Shown here: one piece after another, positions 35,781 to 47,500 of the stretch
Layout: each line of letters begins with the position of its first letter
Numbering within the stretch: position 1 is the stretch's first letter
DNA from: Dioszegia crocea
Taxonomy: Eukaryota; Basidiomycota; Tremellomycetes; Tremellales; Bulleribasidiaceae
Assembly: GCA_001600615.1 (NCBI GenBank)
Contig: BCKK01000005.1
Coordinates: forward strand, 372,001-436,000
DNA length: 64,000 nt
Reading direction: 5' to 3'
The notes under the pieces: model-generated
The model's input: the letters and a program-made list of their open reading frames with translations, nothing else
Databases searched by the model: none
Told to the model about the DNA's origin: nothing
Made by a program: the position numbers and the translations under genes

Positions 35781-38465
35781 TCATGGCCCAGATGCTCTAT
35801 ATCTAGCCTGTGACTGAAGATCAGCGGCGCAACTCAGCAGGAACTTACAACGTCATGCGCTTGCTGCGCTCGTCCACCCGATCCCGTCCAACTCCCCGCT
35901 GCATGGCCCTGACTCGCGCCCAGTCCCGCTCTCTCCGCAAACTGCTGGACTTTGATTGGTTCCAACCTTCCTGCTCCCTCCGCCCCGAGTCCCGTACCAG
36001 TCTTCCAACCCATCTTTGCCAGGAGTTGATTCCCGACATTCGACTCGTCCCTACCAGGCTCGATTGTCGGTTCGGGTAAGACGGGCGCAGCGGGCCCATC
36101 GGCGTACTTGCGCTTCTTCTCCGGCTTGAGCTCCGTCCATCCTGGTTTGTCGGGTTGATTGAATGCCTTGCGTCGTTCCGCGGCGCGATCTCGATATTCC
36201 GTCATAGCAGCTGCTTTACGTTGTTTGCCTGCGGAAACGATCTCGGGATTAAGGAGATTAGTCTGTTTGTGGAAAAATAGGAATGATGCATGAACAAGCA
36301 AAGATTACCAGGTCAGCATACGTCAAGATTGACCCACGGATAAAAAAGCGAGCCTTGTGTAAACCCGACTGAGCGACGTGTTTGCGCAGCATCTCTTCCG
36401 TGTTGAACTGCCGCGTGCAGAGCAAGCATGCTACTTTGCCGGTAGTGCTAAGCATTGTCGTGTCGGTATAGTCTTCAATGACGGCGACAGGCTGACATCA
36501 GCCAAGATCTCTGGCAAACTTACGACGTGATTTGCCTCTGACATGGCCTTCGCGGGCGCTACCGGCTTTGCCAATTCGGTCTGTTTGTTGTTCCACTTAT
36601 TGATGTTGTTTGCAATCTACAATCAGCTCATTCGAACCTGGCTCACCTTCCGTCCACTCTGGGGCAGAACAATGTTCGTGCCCTTGGCTGGTTGTCAGCT
36701 CAGTCACGAAAGTACGTACTTCTTGAAAGCAGCTGAGAGTCCTTGTCCTCGACAACTTCCTCCTCCAGAATATTGCGTGTCTCGGTCATCATCGTTTCCT
36801 CCTTCTTCTTCTTGCCGAGTTTTATGGGGAGCAAACCGGTACGATCCAACAAGCCGGGATTGACAGGGCCGACCGTTGCAGGTCGTAGCGATCCAGCGAG
36901 CTGACCTAGGAAGTCTCGTAGCTCTGGAGACAGCGGGCCGACTGGCGGATTATTGTGGGGAATACTTTCCACAGCGCCGCCCTGTGGATGCCAATAAGAA
37001 TACCGACCATCTTGTTGCTGGACGTTGCTACCGATGCCGCCTGATTGTGATGACGAGATGAGGAATTCACCGCTTGTAGCAGGCAGGAAGGATGACGTGG
37101 AGGCGAAAGAGGCGGCGACGGGTATGCCAGATATTCGGAATCCGGACGGCTGAGCTTGTGGGGAAATGAGATGTGATAGAAGAGCGACAGCAAGCTATAT
37201 CGTCAGCTCGGTTGCAGAAAACCTCACCTCTGAAGATGCCAGTTCCACAAAACAAATCCCCCAGCTCAGGTTCTCAGCCCGATCAATGATAGTAACCGCC
37301 CGATGTATTGCTTGTTCTGCCAATCTCTCCTGACCCACTTGCGCCAACATCCGCGTGATCTCCTCACTGATCCGCTTTACTACTGCCTCACCCCGTGTAG
37401 CAGCGTCCAGTTGGCGAAGTACTAGCACACGATTACCGCCTCCTGATGGGCCGACATCTCGCATGCCGTCATGGGGTATTCTAGCGCTTTGTTTAGGGAT
37501 GTGACTGATGATAGGTGCAGGTCGAGCGAAGTCGATCCGAATCTTTTTGGGATCAGACCGAGCGTACAGAGCTGGCATGATTATGCCGGTCGAACTGTTG
37601 TCAGCCCGGGAGACACGAACACCTACTTGTTGTCGACGAAATCCTCAGCCCCAGCAAGGGAGGCGAATGTAACGAAAGCGAGGTTCTTGGAACGTCCCGG
37701 ATCTGTTGATGGCTTGCGGACGATCTTGACGTTATCGATCAGGGCTCGATGCTCAGTGCGGAGGTATCCAATGAGCTGCTATCAGCTCGGTTCAGCGGAA
37801 AACTCACGTCATTCTCACTCAGCTCGTCGTCAATGCCGATAAAGACAACATCCCGTGATGATTCTGCTCCGTCTGATTGTGGCTGTGGAGCCTTTCTGCC
37901 GGAGGCCTGAGGTGGACGCTAGGTCATCAGCTGCAACACTCAGTATACCCACAAATTCGTTTGCGTCGCGGACGCGCTGCCACTTTTCTGGCGGGACGGC
38001 CACGGATGGTGGTCGTGCCACAGCCGGTGGGTTTAATTCCTCCCAATCCGCCGCCATACCCCTTTGTGGAGGCACTCTTTGTGGCTGTCGTCCTCTCTCG
38101 TCATGGCTTGAACGATCATAAGAGCGCACGGGGACCGTAGAAGGGCCATCCCTCATATCCCATTCAGGTGACCGTGAACGTGGTCGACGGGGTGGCGAGC
38201 GATCGAAACGACCCGGAGGCGGCAGAGCTCTGCGCGGAGGCGATCGCTCTCGTGGATCATAATGCCTTGGAGGGGAAGGTGAGTACCGTCGTCGCGGTGG
38301 AGAGTATTCGTACCGAGGATTGTAGGTGTCTCGAGGGATGAGTCGCTCGTCGGGCCGTGCAATGTACGGGGGTGGACGGCGGGCGGGCGGTGGAGAGATC
38401 GAAGCACCGCGAGAGGGTGAGTATCTCCTAGACCTATAGTCTGGAGATGGGGGTCTGTATGACAT
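35781..38465 (-). CDS. RBM5/RBM10-like splicing regulator (RRMs, C2H2 finger, G-patch)
   Basis: Start ATG 38465. The N-terminus is Arg/Ser/Pro-rich (SPDYRSRRYSPSRGASISPP and many SPPRR repeats). A first RRM reads VVFIGIDDELSENDLIGYLR and NLAFVTFASLAGAEDFVD; a second RRM-like region has NRVLVLRQLD and SWGICFVELAS. Then follow NDI-type linker residues, a C2H2 finger ACLLCTRQFNTEEMLRKHV...H, and the G-patch NQLLAKMGWKTGTGLGAEGA, ending AERAGLGASQ. This order is that of RBM5/6/10, which act in splice-site choice. With the final 35-nt intron (branch GCTGAT) removed, the protein ends HDVSQARYRASGP (stop at 35781); unspliced it would stop at 35834. A roughly 15-residue insert (ARFFIRGSILTYADL) follows the finger's last His unless a further unusual intron exists. 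Confidence 0.85.
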
Positions 38466-38663
38466 TCTCGCCTATGTGTATGTACCGTATGGAACCAGTG
38501 GAGCAATTGCAATACTGGTAGGCGGTGCGAGGTGTGTACGTAAGGGGTGTGTGCCGCTAGTACTTGCGACTCACAGCCAATGAGACCTTTTCACCATGTT
38601 CAACAACATCCAGTCTCGAGCTCCTCTACATAACTCAATCAAGCAGTAAAAACCCTATCGACA

Positions 38664-39140
38664 ATGGCAGGATCAGGACACCATCGTAAGCTGCTAATTT
38701 TTATGCATGAAAGCCCATTGCTGATCCGCGTAGAATCCGTTCGGCTGGACCCGGCTATCGAAAGATGGGCCGCTATGGTATGTTGCGTCGTTACCTTCTT
38801 CATGCCCACGTCGCCCTCTCTGGTCATCAGACCCCCTCGCAAATCGAGGACGTCCACAAAGATAAAGAGATGTCTTGGTACACTTCTGACGATCGCAGCG
38901 GGAAAACGTTTACCAAAACTTCACTTTCACTCGCAGAACATCCCGAACTGCTATTGCGCTCGGCATCATCGTTCCTGGAGCTATCGCACTAGTAGCAATG
39001 ACGTACGACGTGAGTCACTCCTTTCCACTCCGACAACAGAATCATTGAAGCTGACCATATAGAACAAGTACGACTGGGCAGGAAAGCGCCGAGGGGAGAG
39101 CTTGATTACTGGCCAATCCGCCCAACCAGCCAAGAAATAG
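38664..39140 (+). CDS. NADH:ubiquinone oxidoreductase B15 (NDUFB4-like) subunit
   Basis: Small accessory subunit of the membrane arm of mitochondrial complex I. Four exons give 84 residues: MAGSGHHQSVRLDPAIERWA, then AMRENVYQNFTFTRRTSRTA, a single transmembrane helix IALGIIVPGAIALVAMTYD, and NKYDWAGKRRGESL. The DPA..RW..MRE N-terminus, R-T-x-R before the membrane helix and the (F/W)-x-GKRR motif after it fit fungal B15. The second intron is unusually long for this genome (about 120 nt); the other two are 30-50 nt. Its stop is just 41 bp from the stop of the convergent TAPT1 gene. Presence of this subunit implies a conventional complex I. Confidence 0.85.
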
Positions 39141-39181
39141 AAGAGAGCCGACTATAAGACCATGTACTCCTACAGACTATG

Positions 39182-41680
39182 CTACCATATCCGTTTGACC
39201 ATTGTCCACCTTTCGACATCCTCCAATCTCCACTTTTTTCGCCCCTCCGCTTTGCTGGGCCGCGGTTCCGATGAGCTCTGGAAGATGGGGTAAGACACAG
39301 ATGGGGAAGGATAGTCCGGTAGATCAACATCTGCACGGGCCAGATACTCGCTAGCGCGCTTCTTATATTCCTGATTATTAGCTGATCCGGACCCAACTCA
39401 CCTTCTCCTCTTTAGATTCTCCCACTTCTGAGCGGCCCATATCGTTCACAGCATCATTCGCTTCTCTCTCCTCCATACCAGCTTGTCTTGTAGCGGAATA
39501 GCTCAACAATAACAGACCCAGAAGAATCTTCAGTGCGACGAGACTACATCAGCCACAATCTCTCAAGCGCTCACCATCCCCACGCGCTCAAGCCCACGCC
39601 GATTCCCGCAATCCATTTCACAGTCCGCCACAGTCTTGCCGCTGCATTGACTTCGGTATGGTGCGATGAAGCCGTCAACATGCCCACAGCTTGAACGCCA
39701 ACGCGAATGACTAGGCATGCGAGGGGGATCGATGCAAATCCAAGCCTCCTGGCTACGAGCGGCGATTGGTCGAGAAGTAGGGGATGCTTCCGTCAGCCGG
39801 GTCAACCTCAACTTACATTACGGCCTTTCCCCCTTGCTCCACCAGCAGCAAGTACATCCTTTGCTAGGACGTCCGCAAATCGGCCATACACAGAAGCGCG
39901 GATGTGGTTGAACTTGGTGATGAAGGCGTGTTTAAGCCAGTCCACACCCATTTCGGAGACCACAACGAAGATAACAGGCTGAATTCAGCATGGCCGACAC
40001 TGCACGTACAGATAGAATCGAGTCCAGCAAGCCTTTGCCCTTGATGAAGCTCTTTGGCAGAAATGCTATGTCCGATCCCGACATCTCGAGGATATTTCGC
40101 AGAGAGATGACGGTGAGCATTAGGCTTAACTGGAAGCGCTCGACGATGTCTTGAATTAGCTCGGACCATGATCTCCCTCACCTGCGCAGAGGATTTGGAA
40201 GAGGTTCTCCTTGTCAAACTTCTTGAATACGGCTGCCATCAGCTCGATCGACGCTGCGACTTACATCCCTTGATCTCGACAAACTGATTGCTGATAAGAA
40301 GTGACAACAGTGTGTAGTCGTACGAGTTGATGGCGACGTTGAGGGAGACCAGCATGTAGAAGTATATTACGGTATGTGCCACTGCGATTCAGCTCCTTCT
40401 TTGTAAACAACTAACGGACGTAGCCTAAAGAGAGGGCAAAGAAGAAAAGCGGTCTAGATTTACGCCTCCGACCTGCGGCTGGTGCGAGCGTATCCTTTGC
40501 AAACAGTGTGTCAAGAACGTCCTGCCCAAAAGCACAACACAGTCTGTCTGCAATCTGACAATCAGCACTGTCGGTCCTTGACCTACCTCGAGCGCATTAA
40601 AGATGACGTATAGCTTGATAGTGTCTTGGCCCCTGACGGTGTGGTACATTTTGCTAGCATCTGTGGCGACCAACAGTATCACCGTAGGGATGAAAATCAG
40701 GAGCATCCGAAGTAGAGAGTGAAGATGACTTGGCGAGATGGGAAAGATTGACGATCCTCTTGCAAGGCATTTCAGGACGCGAAGCAAGGCGAACGAAGCA
40801 CGGATAGGGAGTATCGTGAAGTTGTAGAGGAATCCATCGAGACAGAGAAGTCCGCCATACAGCGTGACCTACATCAGCGACAACGTGGGACAATCTCACC
40901 TGTTCGACCGCAAAAGGAACGGCCAGGAAGTTCTGTATCCTCTCCCACTTCCCGTCAACTGCCCAGCCCTCCCATCCCTCCGCTCCAGCCTCATCTTTGA
41001 GCAAGTCCCACAGACTAGGCTCTGTTTGCGTGGCCTCGGGGCCAGACTCTGGCGAAGGTGAGCGGAGGTCTCGCTCACTTTGCCCTGGTGACATGTATAG
41101 CTCAGGACGGCTCGACTCGTCGATAGTCCCCCTCCTGCTCCTAGCTGGCCAAAACTCTTCATCCGGCTCTGGGTCAACTCCTATCCGCGCCAGCTTGTCT
41201 TCCAGCTCCAGTATTCCCAAACCTCTTCGCTTGTCTGTTTCCAAGACCAACCGCGGCGAAGGTGGAAGCGAGGAATACGTAGTCTGTCGGGCTAATGGAG
41301 GAGCTGACATTGCGCCGAAGACCTGAGATGCGGAAGTATGAGCGGATAAATCCAGAGCAACAAGCGAAGGGGGTTGTCCAGAGCGCTGTCGCGGGAAGTT
41401 CGGGCGGTCATGCGAAGCGAGATGAGATGGGTCTGGCGTGAAGGATGTCTGGAGCGTCGAAGATCGGCGAGGGGTATCAAAGAGGTCATCCTCAAGATTT
41501 GATATCTACATCAGCGGCGTCGACGGCGAGCGTTACCTCCAGCTCTCGAAGTAGCTCTGCTCTAGCCTCGGCTTCGTATACACCTTGGTCGTGGTGGCCA
41601 TCAAGGCCGAGCAGATTGAGCTCCTCGCTGGGGCTTCGAATTTGAGATGGGCCCGAGGCAGCGTTGAAGAGGTCGGACAT
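39182..41680 (-). CDS. TAPT1/Emp65-type ER membrane protein (DUF747)
   Basis: Start ATG 41680, stop 39182. The N-terminal quarter is hydrophilic (SEELNLLGLDGHHDQ...). The conserved core then has several membrane helices and the family motif block: YHTVRGQDTIKLYVIFNALE, DRLCCAFGQDVLDTLFAKDT, FFFALSLGYVVAHTVIYFYM and LNVAINSYDYTLLSLLISNQ followed by FVEIKG. Yeast Emp65 works with Slp1 in the ER to protect newly made proteins; TAPT1 has been linked to cilia and development in animals. The C-terminus is basic (KAEGRKKWRLEDVERW). It shares a 203-bp divergent promoter with GPI2, another ER membrane protein. Confidence 0.92.
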
Positions 41681-41883
41681 GCTGAGAGGCCTCGCAGAGC
41701 AGCCAGCAGTGATGGTCTTTCTGGGCCTCCGTGACACACTTTGGCCTCGACTGCTATCTGCAGAGACTGCAAGAGGTGGCTGTGTGAGCTGTGAGATGAC
41801 GGTCGAGGAATGTAAAATGTGTCAACAAATTGGATCTGATCTTGGCTCCACCTCTCTAACCCAATTTACGCTATGGAGGGAAT
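41681..41883. promoter_or_regulatory. Shared promoter of TAPT1-like gene and GPI2
   Basis: 203 bp between two divergent start codons (41680 minus, 41884 plus). The GPI2 ATG is chosen because an in-frame TAA lies 30 bp upstream. No TATA box is evident. Confidence 0.45.
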
Positions 41884-43016
41884 ATGCCCCTTCAGCCCCC
41901 TATAGATCTATCACAGCAATGGGAGAAGATCTTATGGCGTCGTCCACCCTTCCCGGACAACTATGTGCCCGACTCGTTTCTCAAAGAACTTCAGGATTTA
42001 CGTGAGTCTGGTCGCTGACTCTCGCTAAACATCAGCTGTGCGACCTCGGCCTAGCTTTATTGCTCTGGTGTCCGCGTCGCTACCCATCAGTCAACACCTC
42101 GGGGTGATTAGCCTATTTCTCGCTGTCTTCTATGCACTACTCATAGGCGGTTTGGGAGCCAGCGAAGTGGGATGGACGTGTGTGGGTGTAGGACTGGCGG
42201 TGTACCTGTTACGCAGATTTGGTTGGGGTACAACTAAGAATGGCGCCCGGTCAGGTGTGTTGCCCATTTAATCCTGCTAATTCGAAGATATTCTACCTCC
42301 CACTCCCCTTCGTCCGCTCCTTCTCCCTCCTCTACTCTTATCGCTTCTTTCTCCAGTCCTCGGTACCCTGACGAGCGCGACAACTTCCGACTCAATCTGG
42401 CCGCTTGCTGGAGGACTATTCTTTGTTCACTTGCTGCTGGCAGACTTCACTACCGGACCGGATGCTCGCGTCAGACGCCTTGTACTGCAGCGTCGAGAAG
42501 CCAAGAGGAGGGGCAGTATCAGCGCGGCAACGCAGCTAGAAGAGGTGAAAGAAAAGACGTGAGACATTATCAAGACCGTATGCTGATCTCAAGTCTAACC
42601 TCGTCATTGTCTCTTACATCCGCCTTGTCGGCTTCGATTGTCCTTGCCTCACGGCTCGTATCGACAGCACAGGTATTCTCACTGGTCCTGTTGGCAGTGG
42701 CACTCTTTGCAGGATGGCCTGATATCGCCAAGGGCATTCGCGTGAGTGTTGCTTCAGGACATTGGCTGAAGCGCAGGAAGCTGGCCAATTCTACTCTTTC
42801 ATCCTCACGATTTCCACAATCACACTGGCGGTATCTCTCTTTCCAAAAACATCGACCGCACAGCTCCAGCCCGCCACCCTCGTCTTGTCCGCTGTGTTGT
42901 TCCTCGTCAACATCGTCGGACCCGCCATGCTGTGGTACGGATGGCGCTGGAAGACGCGAAGAGGGGGCGGCTGGGACGTAGCTGTGGTGAAGATCAGGAA
43001 GGACAAGAGGGGCTAA
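41884..43016 (+). CDS. GPI2: GPI-GlcNAc transferase subunit Gpi2/PIG-C
   Basis: Subunit of the complex that adds GlcNAc to phosphatidylinositol on the cytosolic face of the ER, the first step of GPI-anchor synthesis. Five exons give about 330 residues. The N-terminus has the family motif WEKILWRRPPFPDNYVPDSF followed by LKELQDLPVRPRPSF. Multiple hydrophobic helices follow: LGVISLFLAVFYALLIGGLG, LLSLLSPVLGTLTSATTSDS, IWPLAGGLFFVHLLLADF, SLTSALSASIVLASRLVST, VFSLVLLAVALFAGWPDI and ATLVLSAVLFLVNIVGPAML. The order and spacing match Gpi2. The stop is 59 bp from that of the convergent COX17. Confidence 0.95.
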
Positions 43017-43075
43017 CCAGATAGAGGGGTGTTTGATAATGCTACAACTGTGATCTTAGTCCTCCTCTTCGCCAA

Positions 43076-43457
43076 TTACACCTTGAAGCCAAAGCTCCGC
43101 ATGCACGCCTTATGCGCCTCTACCACATCCTTGCACTTCCCATCCGCTTCTTCTGGTGAATTCTTCAAGAAGCAGTCATCGCGAACCGCCTTGGTTTCTG
43201 GGCAAGCGCAACATCTGCAGGATTAGATCGGACGACTCCGGTAAGAAAGAGACATACGGTTTCAAGCCCTTCGGATTTAGTGGGTTCACTTCTTTCGTTG
43301 CTGCATGAGCTACCGTTGCATCCGGAGATTGAGGCCGCGAGGAGGCAGCTGAAGTAGATGTCGATCTGATTACTCAGCCTGGGATCTGACGACTGCGAGC
43401 TCGAGCTCACGAAACTTACGAAGTTGAAGATGAGCCGAAACCGAGGAATGACACCAT
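43076..43457 (-). CDS. COX17: Cytochrome c oxidase copper chaperone Cox17
   Basis: Delivers copper to Sco1 and Cox11 in the mitochondrial intermembrane space. Three exons encode about 94 residues. A Ser/Ala-rich N-terminus precedes NPLNPKGLKPCCACPETKAV, which holds the copper-binding CCxC, and a twin CX9C coiled-coil helix-coiled-coil helix fold: C-PETKAVRDD-C and C-KDVVEAHKA-C. The loop between the two halves (FLKNSPEEADGK, 12 residues) is slightly longer than in yeast or man. It ends with the typical CMRSFGFKV. It is transcribed divergently from ETFRF1 across 291 bp. Confidence 0.97.
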
Positions 43458-43748
43458 GTTGACTTTCTTATTTGTGACAGTGACTGGTGGGGCTAGATGA
43501 TGCTGCTGGAGCTTGGAGGTGTGTCTCTATGACAAGTCTAGATCCATGGGATACAGTCGCGCGATGCATGGCGAATTCAAAATTCCGCCGCCCCGGATTT
43601 AGCCGAGAAGATTACGTCATTTAGCCAAGCGGGACGGACCAAATAAGCCAAGACCTGCCAATCTGCAATCCATCGCAGCTCAGTTGATGTCGACTCATAC
43701 ATACAACCCCGGCTACAGATAGGGATCATCACCAGCAGATATCCCACA
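43458..43748. promoter_or_regulatory. Shared promoter of COX17 and ETFRF1
   Basis: 291 bp between two divergent mitochondrial-protein genes. CCGCCGCCCCGGA-like and CCAAATAAGCC (CCAAT-like) elements are seen near 43590 and 43638, and CCAATCTGC near 43658. Binding of a HAP-type complex is possible but unproven. Confidence 0.35.
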
Positions 43749-44339
43749 ATGCCGCCCTCCTATGTGTCGGTCCTGTTCTCGAGCTTCCGTATCGCTCCCT
43801 CGCCCTTCCGTCAATCCTTTCGCGCCGCTTCCACTCTGTCGGCTTCATCCGATGGACCTGTCTCATCCACTCCCACTGAGTCGACAGAGGCATTGCGACT
43901 GAAAGCAATTAGGCTGTATAAGGAGGTAAGCCATCTGATCGGGCTGTATGCTGCGAAGAAATCAATACTAATGTCGTACAGTTGCATCGTCTGGGTCGCG
44001 ATTAGTGAGACCTATCCTGCGCAAGACAAGCTGTGGCTGATCGATCTTAGTCCTGACCCGGCTTACGGATTCAACAAGCGCCTGAGGCGGGCATACGAGA
44101 GTATGTGAAGTTGCTCAAAGTCCAAGCTGTATGCTGATGGTGTGCAGAGAATGCCAAAAACACAGATCCTGCTGTTGTCAAGAAACAGCTTGAGCTTGCT
44201 GAGCATATCAAGAAGGGTTCGTTTGGTATCTTCTCGGCACAGGACCAAGTTGACCACTACAGAGGTGCTCGCCTTGATATCACTCAAGAAGTTCCGCCAT
44301 TTGCGTCGGAGCTATCACGCGAATGAGGCCCCTCGATAG
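43749..44339 (+). CDS. LYR-motif protein ETFRF1/LYRM5, mitochondrial
   Basis: Regulator of the electron-transfer flavoprotein in the mitochondrial matrix; LYR proteins partner with acyl carrier protein. Five exons encode about 130 residues. The N-terminal third is a likely presequence (SFRIAPSPFRQSFRAASTLS). The LYR-like core is LKAIRLYKELHRLGRDYPDP, then YGFNKRLRRAYEKNAKNTDP, VVKKQLELAEHIKKEV and LISLKKFRHLRRSYH. The LYK..L.LGRDYP..A..F.KRL motif is close to human LYRM5. The stop is at 44337-44339; the convergent UTP20 gene ends 197 bp further on. Confidence 0.88.
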
Positions 44340-44536
44340 ACAGATTGCCCTTTGACGACATTCATGACGACCTGCTTTTGCTTGTACCAGTCCCATCTTT
44401 GTACAAAACCGGAGTCTCGATAGCTTTGCCATCTTCTACTGCTCGTACTATAATATGCACTATATGCCCTTTACCGTTAATTACCAATATCTAAATCTCT
44501 ACTCCTGCATCTACGATCTACAATCGGTACCTCAGA

Positions 44537-47500
44537 TCAAGCTCTCCTCTTGACGGGCCGTTCGCGCTGTTTGGCATCGCTACAGTGTGAGCCAGAGACC
44601 TAAACGAGGCAACAGAAGACTCACGCAAACGCCTTGACCTTTCTCTTCTTCGACTCCTTCTTCATCTCACCCCGCTTCCCTTTCCTATCGGCCCAGGCTT
44701 GAGGATCGGCCACGGCCTGAAAAATTGTCAGCCATGTTCGCCGCGAGTGTGACTAGTGAGCATGATCGACGTACCATCCTGTTCTTCTCCTCTCGTCGTC
44801 CCTCTCTCGTTTCCCTGACCTTCTTCCGCAGACTCTCCCAAACCTGAGAGAAATCGGTTGGACCGATCTTGTTCTGCACAAAGTCTCGCACTTCTGTGGC
44901 TAGCAGCCTCAAGTTGTCTGCCGTGTCAGCTGCAGCTCTGTCGACAAATCGAAAACGTACCGATCGCCTCATCGTCCTCCATATTCGCCAGATCTCCGCC
45001 ATCATCCAGTATCCTGTACACGGGCGCCAGGGCGTGTCTACAGAACTGCTTCGCCTGCTGCTCGCTGAGGATGTCGTATACGCCGGCAAAGAAGCGGAAA
45101 ATGGAGGTGACGGGTCGGGTCCATTCTGTTTTGAGATAGGCGATATGAGAGGACGGGCGGTCAATGATGAGTCGACGTGCCAAGAAGGAAGTACGTGACA
45201 TGAGCCAGGGCAAAGGCTGTTTGCCGTCCGGCTTTGCCTGGTCATCGTCGTCTGCCTCAATCGAATCGACAGGTTGAGTCGTCTACGGCGTCAGAAAGAT
45301 AGAAACAAACACAGAAATACACTCACAGCCCAGTGTTTTGCGACGTTCCACAGTAGCTTAACCACCTCATCCGCCAGTTTCGCATCTACCACCGTCTCTT
45401 CGCCATCCGCATCCTTGCCTCCCTTCAAGAGCAAGCAGCTCTTCCTGGCTACGTCCAATAGCTGATCATCGTCAAATAGCTCAAATCCACCGGGCTTGGT
45501 GAGCACAGTGGTGATGACCCGAGCGGCATCGAAACGGACCCAGTCATGGGGGAATAGCAGCATGTCGATGATGCCGGCCCAGGGGAGGTCAGGAGAGACT
45601 CCATCCTTGACTCGAAGGATCTTGGCGAGGGTGACGAGCGCCTGATGAGGGAGTTGATGGTCAAGTACGACATCATCAGAGTCGTCCTCCGCGGCAGCCA
45701 AGGCAGCAGCGCATTCCGCCATGATGGGAGTGACGATTTCTAAAGCAGTATCCACCACTTCGGCTCCGACTTGAGTGCTCCCCGTCAACAGTCCGAAGAC
45801 GCTCAACGCCGCACCGCCCAAAGCAGTATGTTCCTTCCTCCTCTCGACCCAGCTCTTCAGAATCTCGACGATTCTCACTCTGTGCTGCTCATCCACCCGC
45901 TCCACAAGCTGCTTGACCAGTGCTCCCGCCACAGTCCTGCACTTCTCCGAATCGTCATTCGCCAGCACCATGACGAGTGCGACAAAGAACAGATCCGCGT
46001 ACTCCTGGATGATATCGTCGGAGAATTTGCTGAAGACCGCCGAAAGCAGCTCCATGACCGAGATCCGTCCGGACTGGTAGATGTAGTCGAGGTTCTGAGC
46101 GAGGAAGGTCATTTGGTTTTTGAGTCGACCCGAGCCCTGTGGATAATCGAGGAGGAATTGGATGAGGACCGAGCGGCACTGCTCTTGGACGTTGGCAGAC
46201 TGGCTGGTGACCATGATGGAGGATATGCGATCCATCAAGTCGTATACCTCGGGCACAACGAAGTTCCGAGCGACGACCGATCGGAGCACGGCGAAGATAG
46301 CTCCTTGCCGGTCGGCCTCTTCGAGGTCTGGAGAAACCACCTCAAGGAGGTATTTCAACTGCGAGTCCGTGATAGTGGCCGATCGACAGTCTCGCAACAG
46401 GACTGCCAGTGTTTTGAGCGCGGTCTGCGCCAGATCCGATTCCGCCGTTCCGCCCGCAAGCTTGAGGATGCGGAAGATGTTTGTGACGTAGACAGGTAAG
46501 GCGTCTTCGAGTTGGGGGAGGGGACAACGCGCGATCGCAGCTGTGGCTTTCAAGCCGAGAAGGGGGACATTGCTGTGGGTAGAGTATAGGGTGTTGCCAA
46601 TAGCGCTGACAAGGGGACCGAGACGAGCGAGGATATCTACGTCCTCAAAATCGAATTTTCCGCGGCGGAAGGCCGTGACGAATAGGTCAAGACCGAACGC
46701 GACGAATTTAGGTGCGTTGAGAGGATAATAATCCTCCACCTTCTTGTCGTCGCGCTTCATCTGGACCGAGAACCGGTCCCCTCGGGTGGTCTTCGCCTTT
46801 TTCTTCGACTTCAGATATGCTGAATTACCGCTGACGAGGGAAAAGCAGAGATTGAGCAGATCCTTTGCGCCGAGCTGGGCGTTGGCGTTGAGACCAAGCG
46901 CGATACGTCGCAGGGCCTCGTCGACCTGAAGCATGATTTTGACCGACTGCGACGCATGCATGACGTCTCGAAGGGGAGCGAGGATGGTTGACACCTTGGC
47001 GGGGGAGGCCAGTCTCGAGACCAGTTGGAACGTGTCGTAGCCCCTCGTCATCGCACCCTTGACCTCTCTCATCTTGGTCTTGAACCCGTCAGATTCAACA
47101 TCCCGTCCTGACTCTCCCCACACTACCTCCGCCGACACCTCCACCGCATCCTGAACCGCCGCGTCCAGATCGCTAAATCGATCCTCAGCATCCGACGTCG
47201 CCTGCACCAAAATCGCATGAGTGGTGACAGCCAGAACATGCTTCTGTGGTCCCCGCTGCAGCGCATCCCGCAGCTCCTTCAGCACTCGGACGAGCCAATC
47301 GGGCCCGAGGTAGATGGCGATCTTGCAAATCGTCTCCCGAGCCAGATCACGCGTGTCTTGATCTTTGCTGCGGAGAATCTGGCTGGCCGTGGTGATTATG
47401 CGGAGTACCTCATTGCCGGAGGAGTCGCCGGGTAAGGCGCTGGCGATTTTGACAATGCCAAGAGCGACGGGGATGCGGATATTATCGTCGGTCTCGTCTT

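Noticed and set aside
45771..46499. 242-codon plus-strand frame inside UTP20
   Set aside because: It is antisense to the long UTP20 exon and has no domain. Codon structure follows the minus-strand gene.
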